From Kordiimonadaceae bacterium (lineage in GTDB: Bacteria; Pseudomonadota; Alphaproteobacteria; Sphingomonadales; Emcibacteraceae): a stretch of 41,967 bases of DNA. The notes beneath the pieces were generated by a model, which worked only from the letters and a program-made list of their open reading frames with translations, did no database searches and was not told the DNA's origin. The stretch spans positions 1 to 41,967 of the forward strand of contig JABJKT010000088.1 of assembly GCA_018660225.1 (NCBI GenBank), written 5' to 3'. The position numbers and the translations under genes are program-made. Positions 25,901-33,059 of the stretch are shown piece by piece (the first letter of the stretch is position 1; every line of letters begins with the position of its first letter).

Positions 25901-27982
25901 TTAGTCGTCAGGAAGGGCGTAGGCCAGAAGCTCACCGCCGTAATTACCGCCGCTAACGGCGACGACAATATATTGCTTTCCGTTTAACATATATGTCATG
26001 GGTGAGCCTGATTGCCCGCTTGGCATCCATACTTCACCAACTTCCACACCGGTCATTTTATTATAAGCGCGCAGCATACCGCCGCGTTCACGGTCGCCGG
26101 GACTGGTGGCAAAAGGATCACCAATAATCGCCAGTGTTTTTGTAATGACCATGCCGACATCGGCACCCTGGCCTGTGCGAGGAATATCCAAACCTGCAAG
26201 TTTTGGATGGTTACGCACATTATCCGGTGTTTCACCGTGGGCGATCCGCCAAAGCGGCTCACCCGTGTTCAGATCAATCGCCGCAACAATACCGTATGGT
26301 GGCTTTAATATTGGTAGTCCCTCAATTCTCAACGTTGGGGCCACGGCGGTTGGAGTAGTTGAGGGCGGTGGTGGTGGACTTTTGGGTGCGTCAGGATTTT
26401 GCCCTGCGCCGCCGGCACCTGATATCCTGAGTGGTTGTCCAATGCGGCCACCGACATAATCAAGGTTTGAAAAATCGTCAGTCGGCGCGATCAGTGAAAT
26501 GGAACCAATTTGCGAAGTTGATGCCGGTAAATAGACGATCCCGGTTTCAGGGTCAAACGCCCCGCCCGGCCAATTGGTGCCGCCGGTGGCGTTACCAATG
26601 GCAATCGCGCCCATAATGCCGTTTATATCACCAAGGATCGGAGGATTATAAAGCGTTGCCCCTTCCCAGTCCCATTTTTCAAGTCTTTTAAGGGCTTTAG
26701 CCTTTAATTCTGGTGTAAAATCAATCAAGCCATTTTCAACATCTAGTTCGGGACGGCCGTAGATAAATTCATCGCGCGGGCGTGGCTGGGTTGGTGAATA
26801 CCATTCCCCCGGCACATCACCGGCAGGTACGGCGACTTCCGGTATCGGCCAGATCGGCTCACCAGTTAAGCGGTCAAACACATAAAGCATGCCCTGTTTC
26901 ATGGGCTGTGCGACAATTTCACGTTTTTCCCCTTCAAATTCAACGTCCATCAAAAGCGGAGCCGACGATACATCATGATCCCATATTGGGTGATGGACAA
27001 ATTGGAAATGCCAGCGATATTCGCCAGTATTTAAATCAACAGCAACCAGGCTATCACCAAACAAATTATCGCCCGGACGGTGACCGCCGTAATAGTCTGA
27101 TGACGGACTTTCCACTCCGAGGAAAACCAGTTCATTTTTTTCGTCCACAGTGATTTGGGTCCAGACACCTGTGTTGCCATTATTTTCCCATGAATTATCA
27201 AGCCACGTTTCATTGCCGAACGAACCGGGGCGTGGAATAGGGTCAAACTGCCAGACAAGTTTGCCGCTGAGCACATCAAATGCCCGCACAAGCCCCTTGG
27301 TGTTATCATGATTATCAATGGCAAGGCCCGATCTCATGGACGAGCCGACGATGATTAAATTACGCACAACAGTTGGTGTCGAATGAAGACCCACTTCGCC
27401 GGTCATCAGATCTATTTGAACTTCGTTACCGTGCACGACACCGATTTTAAGATCAAGAATACCGTTGCCGTCCGTGCCAAAACTATTGATGGGAATACCT
27501 GTATGAGCATCAAGTGCCACGAGCTTATAACCGGTTGTTACATAATAAATGCGGTCATCGCCATTACCGTCTGACCAGTAAGATAGGCCACGTCCCGAAA
27601 GTTGGCGTGGGGCAAGACCAGCGCGCAGCCCTTCACGCATACTGTGAAGCCACATCAATTCCCCGGTCCCAGCGTCCAGCGCATATGCGGCGCGGCGGGT
27701 TCCGCCGGTACCGTAAATAACACCGTCAATCATCAGCGGTGTTAATTCAAATAAAAATTCAGGCTGTGAGCCGAGACTTTTTGTATCAAACGACCAGACA
27801 AGCTCAAGGTCAGCGAAGTTATCCGCGTTAATCTGATCAAGTGGTGAATAGCGCGATCCTTTAAGATCACCAGTATATTGATGCCATTCGCCGCCAGCCG
27901 TTCCCGGCTCATCTGCATGCGCAAAAATTCCAAAAACAAAAACCATGAACAGTGCCACAGATGTAAAAAGCTTATTTTTCAT
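25901..27982 (-). CDS. Periplasmic PQQ-dependent dehydrogenase (glucose dehydrogenase-like)
   Basis: A 693-residue quinoprotein with a signal peptide (cut after FAHA). Propeller motifs start with GEWHQYTGDLKGSRYSPLDQ, the usual first blade of PQQ alcohol/glucose dehydrogenases; tryptophan-docking repeats such as LDAGTGELMW, FDVLSGKLVWQF and IDLNTGEPLWRI recur through the chain. There is no N-terminal membrane domain (unlike E. coli Gcd), no C-terminal cytochrome c domain, and no vicinal Cys pair of the methanol dehydrogenase type. A proline run (PPPPPSTTPT, about residues 530-545) is an inserted linker. Substrate (sugar, polyol or alcohol) cannot be decided. GGGA precedes the ATG. Confidence 0.9.
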   Translation of the reverse strand: MKNKLFTSVALFMVFVFGIFAHADEPGTAGGEWHQYTGDLKGSRYSPLDQINADNFADLELVWSFDTKSLGSQPEFLFELTPLMIDGVIYGTGGTRRAAYALDAGTGELMWLHSMREGLRAGLAPRQLSGRGLSYWSDGNGDDRIYYVTTGYKLVALDAHTGIPINSFGTDGNGILDLKIGVVHGNEVQIDLMTGEVGLHSTPTVVRNLIIVGSSMRSGLAIDNHDNTKGLVRAFDVLSGKLVWQFDPIPRPGSFGNETWLDNSWENNGNTGVWTQITVDEKNELVFLGVESPSSDYYGGHRPGDNLFGDSLVAVDLNTGEYRWHFQFVHHPIWDHDVSSAPLLMDVEFEGEKREIVAQPMKQGMLYVFDRLTGEPIWPIPEVAVPAGDVPGEWYSPTQPRPRDEFIYGRPELDVENGLIDFTPELKAKALKRLEKWDWEGATLYNPPILGDINGIMGAIAIGNATGGTNWPGGAFDPETGIVYLPASTSQIGSISLIAPTDDFSNLDYVGGRIGQPLRISGAGGAGQNPDAPKSPPPPPSTTPTAVAPTLRIEGLPILKPPYGIVAAIDLNTGEPLWRIAHGETPDNVRNHPKLAGLDIPRTGQGADVGMVITKTLAIIGDPFATSPGDRERGGMLRAYNKMTGVEVGEVWMPSGQSGSPMTYMLNGKQYIVVAVSGGNYGGELLAYALPDD

Positions 27983-28006
27983 AGCGATTTCCCAAATTTA
28001 AATTTT

Positions 28007-28126
28007 TTATTTTAATATTACAATGACAGTATAATGAAGAGTAGCTTGATTGCAAACCAGACAGAACCTGTCGACAGCAAACCAGTTCTGATCGGTGATG
28101 TATTTCATAAAACGACGAAGTAACAT
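28007..28126 (-). pseudogene. Truncated relic of a DUF6090-type gene (N-terminus only)
   Basis: An ATG at 28126 opens a 39-codon frame whose first 18 residues (MLLRRFMKYITDQNWFAV) match the N-terminal pattern M-[IL]-[IL]-x-R...I-x-x-Q-x-W of the intact neighbour at 28274-29020; the following residues do not continue into the family's membrane helix. The ATG lies exactly as far from an upstream 48-bp repeat as in the intact gene. I read this as a duplicated gene that lost all but its 5' end, abutting the PQQ dehydrogenase gene. It is too short for function. Confidence 0.6.
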
Positions 28127-28132
28127 TACATT

Positions 28133-28180
28133 CTCCCCTGATTTTTTGAGAGCTTACATTAATTGATTTAATAGGTCAAA
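28133..28180 (-). repeat. Diverged 48-bp upstream repeat, copy A
   Basis: This sequence matches 29027-29074 at 38 of 48 positions by eye, with no gaps. Both lie 6 bp upstream of the start codon of a DUF6090-type frame, so they are duplicated promoter/leader DNA. Confidence 0.65.
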
Positions 28181-28196
28181 ACCACAAAATGTGAAA

Positions 28197-28223
28197 GTCT
28201 ACTTTCGGCCAAAAGCGGACATT
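28197..28223. repeat. Dispersed intergenic palindromic motif, copy 5 (best-formed)
   Basis: GTCTACTTTCGGCCAAAAGC followed by GGACATT. The arms GTCYGCTTT / AAAGCGGAC surround CGGCC. It lies upstream of the relic gene, just outside repeat copy A, and is the clearest of six related sites. Confidence 0.55.
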
Positions 28224-28273
28224 CAATTATGACATAGTTTCGCTCTTTTAGGTACTGTGTAAACGACGTTGTA

Positions 28274-29020
28274 TCAAGAGCTTTCCTCCGGATGGGAAAT
28301 ATTGAGGAGGATATCAAGATGTGCATGGAATTCTTGCAGTGTTTTTACTGCTTGTTGCAAAGATCCTGTAGTCCCGTCGACACGTAATGCATTTGAATTG
28401 AGCGCGTTTTTAAAGCCTTGATGTTTCATCATTGCTGAAAAATCGCACTGATCACGCTGAAGCGTTCTGTTTGGTGCTGTTGTTATTAATGCGCCCCGCT
28501 TAATCAATTCTGGATACATTACGCTCAGATTTTCAACATTAGCTCGCCGCCTGTCATTGTTGGATGCGATGAGTTCAAGACGGAACATATAATTTGAAAT
28601 CATAGATCTGATCTTCTGATCTTGAAATATAGCAAGTTGACCACTACTTACGATTTCGGTCAACGTCGTCAGGGGTAAAGTAGGGTTGAACATGAAACTC
28701 GAACCTCTAATTGCATTGCAATATTCGTTATTAAAGTTTTCCTGTATTACACCTTGCGCAAAATACGTATTAATTTCAAGTAAGCGGTTATTAGCTCTTG
28801 TAGATGTAAGAAGCCTTCTTTGCCCGATGGTCATTGCATCGGTCATTTCCTCATGAAGCTGGTTTAAATATATTTGTTCCTGCCCGCGCAGTGCCTGATC
28901 CTCGGCCCAGTTTGTTACTTGAAGCCCAAGAAATATACCGATCACTACAATGAGTATTTCGGTAATGATCTGTGACCATTTCTGATGACGGATGGCTGAT
29001 GCCAGACGATGAATTATCAT
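28274..29020 (-). CDS. DUF6090-type single-pass membrane protein
   Basis: A 248-residue protein whose N-terminus (MIIHRLASAIRHQKWSQ) is followed by one membrane helix (IITEILIVVIGIFLGLQVTNW, residues ~18-38) and a long, largely helical soluble region. This arrangement is that of a family of uncharacterised proteins common in marine Proteobacteria, which I assign tentatively to DUF6090. No catalytic motif is visible. It is monocistronic, with a duplicated 48-bp leader also found upstream of a truncated relic just downstream. Confidence 0.7.
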   Translation of the reverse strand: MIIHRLASAIRHQKWSQIITEILIVVIGIFLGLQVTNWAEDQALRGQEQIYLNQLHEEMTDAMTIGQRRLLTSTRANNRLLEINTYFAQGVIQENFNNEYCNAIRGSSFMFNPTLPLTTLTEIVSSGQLAIFQDQKIRSMISNYMFRLELIASNNDRRRANVENLSVMYPELIKRGALITTAPNRTLQRDQCDFSAMMKHQGFKNALNSNALRVDGTTGSLQQAVKTLQEFHAHLDILLNISHPEESS

Positions 29021-29026
29021 TAAATA

Positions 29027-29074
29027 TTCCCCTGTGTTTTGGAGAGCTTACTTTAATTGATATGTAGGGTCAAA
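29027..29074 (-). repeat. Diverged 48-bp upstream repeat, copy B
   Basis: Counterpart of 28133-28180, situated 6 bp before the ATG of the intact DUF6090-type gene. Shared blocks include TCCCCTG, GAGAGCTTAC and TTAATTGAT as read on the plus strand. Confidence 0.65.
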
Positions 29075-29080
29075 TCGGTG

Positions 29081-29115
29081 GTCTGCTAATGCCTGCTTAT
29101 GTCATCGGAAGCAGA
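29081..29115. repeat. Dispersed intergenic palindromic motif, copy 6
   Basis: GTCTGCTAATGCCTGC at the left and GGAAGCAGAC at the right form an inverted pair (GTCTGC/GCAGAC). It lies outside the 48-bp repeat, matching the arrangement of copy 5. Confidence 0.5.
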
Positions 29116-29155
29116 CTCTCAGAATTTTACTGTATAATCTTAAAAATTGTTTCTA

Positions 29156-30355
29156 TCAAACACGCTCGATGACCATGGCGATGCCTTGGCCTACGCCTAT
29201 GCACATGGTGCACAGCGCGTATTTTCCGTCCCCTCGCTCAAGCTGATTTACGGCTGTGGTGATAAGGCGTACGCCGCTCATGCCTAGTGGATGACCGAAT
29301 GCGATCGCGCCGCCTTGCGGGTTGATACGCGGGTCATCGTCGGCTAGCTCTAACGTACGAGTACAGGCGAGAACCTGTGCGGCGAAGGCTTCGTTAAGCT
29401 CAAGGATATCTATATCATCAAGTGACATTCCAAGACGGGCGAGCAGTTTTTGGCTTGCGAAAACCGGGCCGATACCCATAGTGCGCGGCGGCACGCCAGC
29501 AACGGCCATGCCGAGAATTTGGGCGCGCGGTGTAAGGCCGTGTTTTGTTGCGGAAGTCTCAGACGCTATCAGTGTCGCCCCTGCCCCGTCATTAATACCG
29601 GATGCATTACCAGCGGTGATGGTACCACCTTCAAATATCGGGCGGAGAGTTGCCATTTTTTCCAGTGTTGAGGCACGAGGATGTTCATCAACATTAAAAA
29701 TTATAGGATCGCCTTTTCGTTGCGGTATCGAAACAGGTGTTATTTCATTTACCGTATGACCGGCCTCAATGGCGGCAGCGGCTTTTTGCTGGCTCCAAAA
29801 TGAAAATTTATCCTGATCTTCACGGCTGATATTTAGCTCGCTCGCAAGATTTTCGGCCGTTTGCGGCATAGCGTCTGTGCCATATTGTTCGTGCATTTTT
29901 TTATTAATAAAACGCCACCCCATTGTCGTGTCATACATTTTTTGTGTGCGGCCGAAAGCGCCTTCTGCTTTGCCCATAACAAATGGCGCGCGGGACATAC
30001 TTTCAACTCCGCCAGCGATGCAGAGCTCTGCTTCACCAACCATGATAGAATTAGCGGCAATACCAACCGCATTAAGGCCAGAACCGCAAAGACGGTTAAT
30101 GGTCGATGCTGCCACTTCAAGTGGAAGTCCTGCCAAAAGTCCGGCCATACGGCCGACATTGCGGTTATCTTCACCGGCCTGATTAGCGCAGCCATAGGTG
30201 ATATCATCCACCGCAGACCAGTCGACGTCTTTATTTCGTTCCATCAATGCGGATAGCGGAATTGCCGCTAGGTCATCAGCACGAACAGTCGCTAGAGCGC
30301 CGCCATAACGACCAACAGGAGTACGAATTGCATCACAAATAAAAACGTCTTTCAT
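29156..30355 (-). CDS. pcaF: 3-oxoadipyl-CoA thiolase (PcaF-type acetyl-CoA acyltransferase)
   Basis: A 399-residue thiolase. The nucleophile Cys90 is in STINRLCGSG, the general base His355 in AIAFGHPLGMSG and the second Cys385 in LCTMCIGVGQG. The stretches VFICDAIRTPVGRYGGALA, YGCANQAGEDNRNVGRMAG and GGVESMSRAPFVMGKAE follow PcaF of Pseudomonas closely, so the favoured reaction is 3-oxoadipyl-CoA plus CoA to succinyl-CoA and acetyl-CoA; other beta-ketoacyl-CoA substrates remain possible. AAGGGA precedes the ATG. It is the last gene of a five-gene operon, 9 bp after the aminotransferase gene. Confidence 0.9.
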   Translation of the reverse strand: MKDVFICDAIRTPVGRYGGALATVRADDLAAIPLSALMERNKDVDWSAVDDITYGCANQAGEDNRNVGRMAGLLAGLPLEVAASTINRLCGSGLNAVGIAANSIMVGEAELCIAGGVESMSRAPFVMGKAEGAFGRTQKMYDTTMGWRFINKKMHEQYGTDAMPQTAENLASELNISREDQDKFSFWSQQKAAAAIEAGHTVNEITPVSIPQRKGDPIIFNVDEHPRASTLEKMATLRPIFEGGTITAGNASGINDGAGATLIASETSATKHGLTPRAQILGMAVAGVPPRTMGIGPVFASQKLLARLGMSLDDIDILELNEAFAAQVLACTRTLELADDDPRINPQGGAIAFGHPLGMSGVRLITTAVNQLERGDGKYALCTMCIGVGQGIAMVIERV

Positions 30356-30364
30356 AATATCCCT

Positions 30365-31672
30365 TTAAAACTGATTTTTCATTTTCTTAAGGCCACCGAG
30401 AACGGCTTCAGCAAGTCTGTCTATTTCTCTTTCAGTCATAACAGTTGAAAGCACACCGGAGCAAGTATTGATCATCATGATGCCATCATCGAATAAATGA
30501 TTAAGTAGGGTTTTTGTAAGCGCAGATTCTCTTGGCGTCACATACCCATCACGGTAACTAACTGGTTCCACCTCTTTCATATGAATGCGGAACATTGAGC
30601 CCGCACCAGATACACAGGCCGGAACATCAGCCAGATTGATTGCTTCCGAAATGGAGTTTCTCGCATATTCGGCCAGTTTATTGATTTTCAAGACGGCTTC
30701 CTCATCAAAAAGTTCCATGGCAACGCGGCCCGCCGTCATCGTGATTGGGTTTGCGGAAAATGTGCCGGAATGGGGGAAAAGAACTTTTTCCGCCAGCGGA
30801 TCCATCACATCCATCACATCAGCACGGCCAGCAAGGGCACCAACAGGGAAACCACCGCCGATCATTTTACCCAAGGCGGTAAGATCAGGGTTTACCCCAT
30901 CATACCATTCCTGCGCACCACCATAATTCATGCGGTAGGTGATCACTTCATCAAATATCAACAAGCTGTCATTTTTACGAGTCCAGTCAAAAATTGCTCT
31001 TACAAAATTATCATGGGCCGGGATTAAGCCAATCCGGTGGGGAAGAACATCAAGAAGCACACAGGCGAGGTCGTCCGCATTTTCTTCTAGAATTTTTATC
31101 GCCAGCTCAGGGTCATTAAAAGGAATGATCACCACATCATCAAGTGCCGCCTGCGGCGTACCGTAAGCAACGGGAATACTTTTTGGATTTTCCTGATCGC
31201 CCCAGTTGCCCGGCTTTGATGTCTGGCTCACTTCAGCGTAATCATAAAGGCCGTGGTAAGCCCCTTCGGCTTTGGCGATTTTTGTCCGCCCCGTAAAGGC
31301 GCGCGCCGCTTTAAGGCAGCTCATCACCGCTTCGGTGCCAGAATTTACAAAACGCATTTTTGCAAAACTATCACTTCGGCTAACGATATGTTCCGCATAG
31401 ATAATTTCCGCTTCCGTACCAATGGTAAAAGCGGTACCCTTTGCAAGTTGTTCGCTTACAGCTGCGGTAATTTCCGGATGGGCATGACCATGAACGAGCG
31501 AGCACATATTATTGGCAAAATCGACCCGCTGAACACCCTCAACATCAGTGACATAGGCCCCTTCGCCGCGTTCCACATAAAGCGGATGAGGTTTGCGCAG
31601 GATCGTGTTTCGGCTGCAGCCACCGGGCATTACTTTTAGGCCACGGTCATATAAATCAGAACTTTTTGACAT
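30365..31672 (-). CDS. Class III aminotransferase, beta-transaminase/GSAM-like
   Basis: A 435-residue PLP enzyme. SGTEA (111-115), DEVITYR (241-247) and the PLP lysine Lys269 in LTALGKMIGGGFPVGA define the class III family, in the glutamate-1-semialdehyde aminomutase-like branch. The pattern MPGGCSRNT with Arg21 and the later GRADVMDVMDP...HSGTFSANPITMTAG resemble Variovorax beta-phenylalanine aminotransferase, an enzyme for beta-amino acids. It is unlikely to be HemL, since it lies between CoA-transferase and thiolase genes. I infer that it deaminates a beta-amino acid to the beta-keto acid used by the CoA transferase. AAGGA precedes the ATG. Confidence 0.85.
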   Translation of the reverse strand: MSKSSDLYDRGLKVMPGGCSRNTILRKPHPLYVERGEGAYVTDVEGVQRVDFANNMCSLVHGHAHPEITAAVSEQLAKGTAFTIGTEAEIIYAEHIVSRSDSFAKMRFVNSGTEAVMSCLKAARAFTGRTKIAKAEGAYHGLYDYAEVSQTSKPGNWGDQENPKSIPVAYGTPQAALDDVVIIPFNDPELAIKILEENADDLACVLLDVLPHRIGLIPAHDNFVRAIFDWTRKNDSLLIFDEVITYRMNYGGAQEWYDGVNPDLTALGKMIGGGFPVGALAGRADVMDVMDPLAEKVLFPHSGTFSANPITMTAGRVAMELFDEEAVLKINKLAEYARNSISEAINLADVPACVSGAGSMFRIHMKEVEPVSYRDGYVTPRESALTKTLLNHLFDDGIMMINTCSGVLSTVMTEREIDRLAEAVLGGLKKMKNQF

Positions 31673-31682
31673 TTAATTTCCT

Positions 31683-32333
31683 TTATGCTGCAACCAAAGT
31701 GCAGCCAGTTCGTTCCTGTACATAGTCAAAATCGACACCCGGAGCGAGCTCAACAATTTTGAAGCCCTCAGCCGTTACATCAATCACGGCAAGGTCGGTA
31801 TAAATGCGGCTTACTACAGCTTGTCCGGTAAGAGGAAATGTGCATTTTTCAACCAGTTTCGGATAGCCTTTTTTAGTAACGTGCTGGGTTATAACATTGA
31901 TGGTTTTTACGCCAGCCACCAAATCCATAGCCCCGCCAACCGCTGGAATAGCGTCTGGATTACCGGTTGACCAGTTAGCCAGGTCACCATTTTTTGCCAC
32001 CTGCATCGCACCAAGTACACAAATATCAATATGACTGCCGCGGATCATGGAAAAACTGTCCGCATGATGAAAATATGCGGCGCCAGGAATTGCGGTCACC
32101 AGTTTTTTACCCGCGTTAATCAGTTCCGGGTCTTCTTCGCCCGGCGCAGGTGCATCACCCATGCCAAGCAGGCCATTTTCCGTATGATAAATTACTTCAC
32201 GGCCTTCGAGCACATAACGCACGACTTTTTCCGGAATGCCGATGCCAAGATTTACATATGCACCATTAGGAATATCCTGCGCGGCACGCTGCGCCATTTG
32301 TTCACGGTCCCAGCCAATAATTTGTTCACTCAT
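31683..32333 (-). CDS. pcaJ: 3-oxoadipate CoA-transferase subunit B
   Basis: A 216-residue beta subunit of a 3-oxoacid CoA-transferase. The catalytic glutamate is in YHTENGLLGMG (Glu52), and the stretches APGEEDPELINAGKK, FHHADSFSMIRGSHID and IPAVGGAMDL follow PcaJ very closely. With the alpha subunit it moves CoA from succinyl-CoA to a 3-oxo acid, 3-oxoadipate by homology. Its ATG overlaps the stop codon of the subunit A gene by four bases, with GGGGAGAG upstream. Acetoacetate (SCOT-like) activity is the main alternative. Confidence 0.92.
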   Translation of the reverse strand: MSEQIIGWDREQMAQRAAQDIPNGAYVNLGIGIPEKVVRYVLEGREVIYHTENGLLGMGDAPAPGEEDPELINAGKKLVTAIPGAAYFHHADSFSMIRGSHIDICVLGAMQVAKNGDLANWSTGNPDAIPAVGGAMDLVAGVKTINVITQHVTKKGYPKLVEKCTFPLTGQAVVSRIYTDLAVIDVTAEGFKIVELAPGVDFDYVQERTGCTLVAA

Positions 32334-33040
32334 GGGTAGCTCTCCCCGGCATTAACCAGTACGGATTCGTGTAAAGGATCAGAGACCGTAATGACTTGAT
32401 CAACAAATATACCCGGTGTGACAACCGTTTCCGGGTCAAGATCACCAACAGGGACAAACTCTTTAGTTTGCACGATGGTCGTGTTCGCCGCCATAGCCAT
32501 TACGGGGGCGAAATTACGGGCAGTTTTATTATAAATAAGGTTGCCGTAACGATCCGCTTTCAGGCATTTGATAAGCGCAAAATCCGCAGTCAGTCCGTAC
32601 TCAAGAACGAAATCACGGCCATTGATATTGCGAACTTCTTTACCTTCGGCTAGCGGTGTTCCCACTGATGTTGCAGTATAAAAAGCAGGAATGCCAGCGC
32701 CACCTGCTCTGATCCGCTCAGCGAGTGTGCCTTGGGGAACCAGTTCCAGTTCAATCTCGCCTTTTGTATAAAGATCAGGAAAAACAAGAGAATTAGCTGA
32801 TTTAGGGAATGAGCAAATCATTTTCGCCACTCTGCGGTTTTCAATCAGTGCAGCAAGACCCACATGGCCGGAGCCCGTGTTATTATTAACGACGATAAGG
32901 TCTTTTGCCCCTTGATCGATCAGCGCGTGGATCAGCTCGATAGGGCTTCCCGCCTCACCAAAACCTCCGATCATCACGGTGGCGCCATCATGGATTTCTG
33001 CCACCGCTTCCTCAACCGAGTTTATTTGTTTATTGATCAT
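32330..33040 (-). CDS. pcaI: 3-oxoadipate CoA-transferase subunit A
   Basis: A 236-residue alpha subunit. The glycine-rich TVMIGGFGEAGSPIELIHAL, CSFPKSANSLVF, ELELVPQGTLAERIRAGGAG and LIYNKTARNFAPVMAMAA are all hallmarks of PcaI/ScoA proteins that bind the CoA moiety. It forms the heterotetramer with the product of the next gene. AAGG lies before the ATG, 19 bp after the radical SAM gene. No other beta-ketoadipate pathway genes (pcaGHBCD or cat) are present in the window, so its keto acid must come from elsewhere, probably the operon's own aminotransferase. Confidence 0.92.
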   Translation of the reverse strand: MINKQINSVEEAVAEIHDGATVMIGGFGEAGSPIELIHALIDQGAKDLIVVNNNTGSGHVGLAALIENRRVAKMICSFPKSANSLVFPDLYTKGEIELELVPQGTLAERIRAGGAGIPAFYTATSVGTPLAEGKEVRNINGRDFVLEYGLTADFALIKCLKADRYGNLIYNKTARNFAPVMAMAANTTIVQTKEFVPVGDLDPETVVTPGIFVDQVITVSDPLHESVLVNAGESYP

Positions 33041-33059
33041 AACCTTAAGCCTCTATGAA

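Noticed and set aside
30365-31672. Aminotransferase as HemL (glutamate-1-semialdehyde aminomutase)
   Set aside because: Operon context and resemblance to beta-amino acid transaminases argue against a haem biosynthesis role.
29156-33040. PcaIJF as part of an ordinary protocatechuate/catechol beta-ketoadipate cluster
   Set aside because: No protocatechuate or catechol dioxygenase of the intradiol type, cycloisomerase, decarboxylase or enol-lactone hydrolase gene is in the window; the partners are an aminomutase and an aminotransferase.
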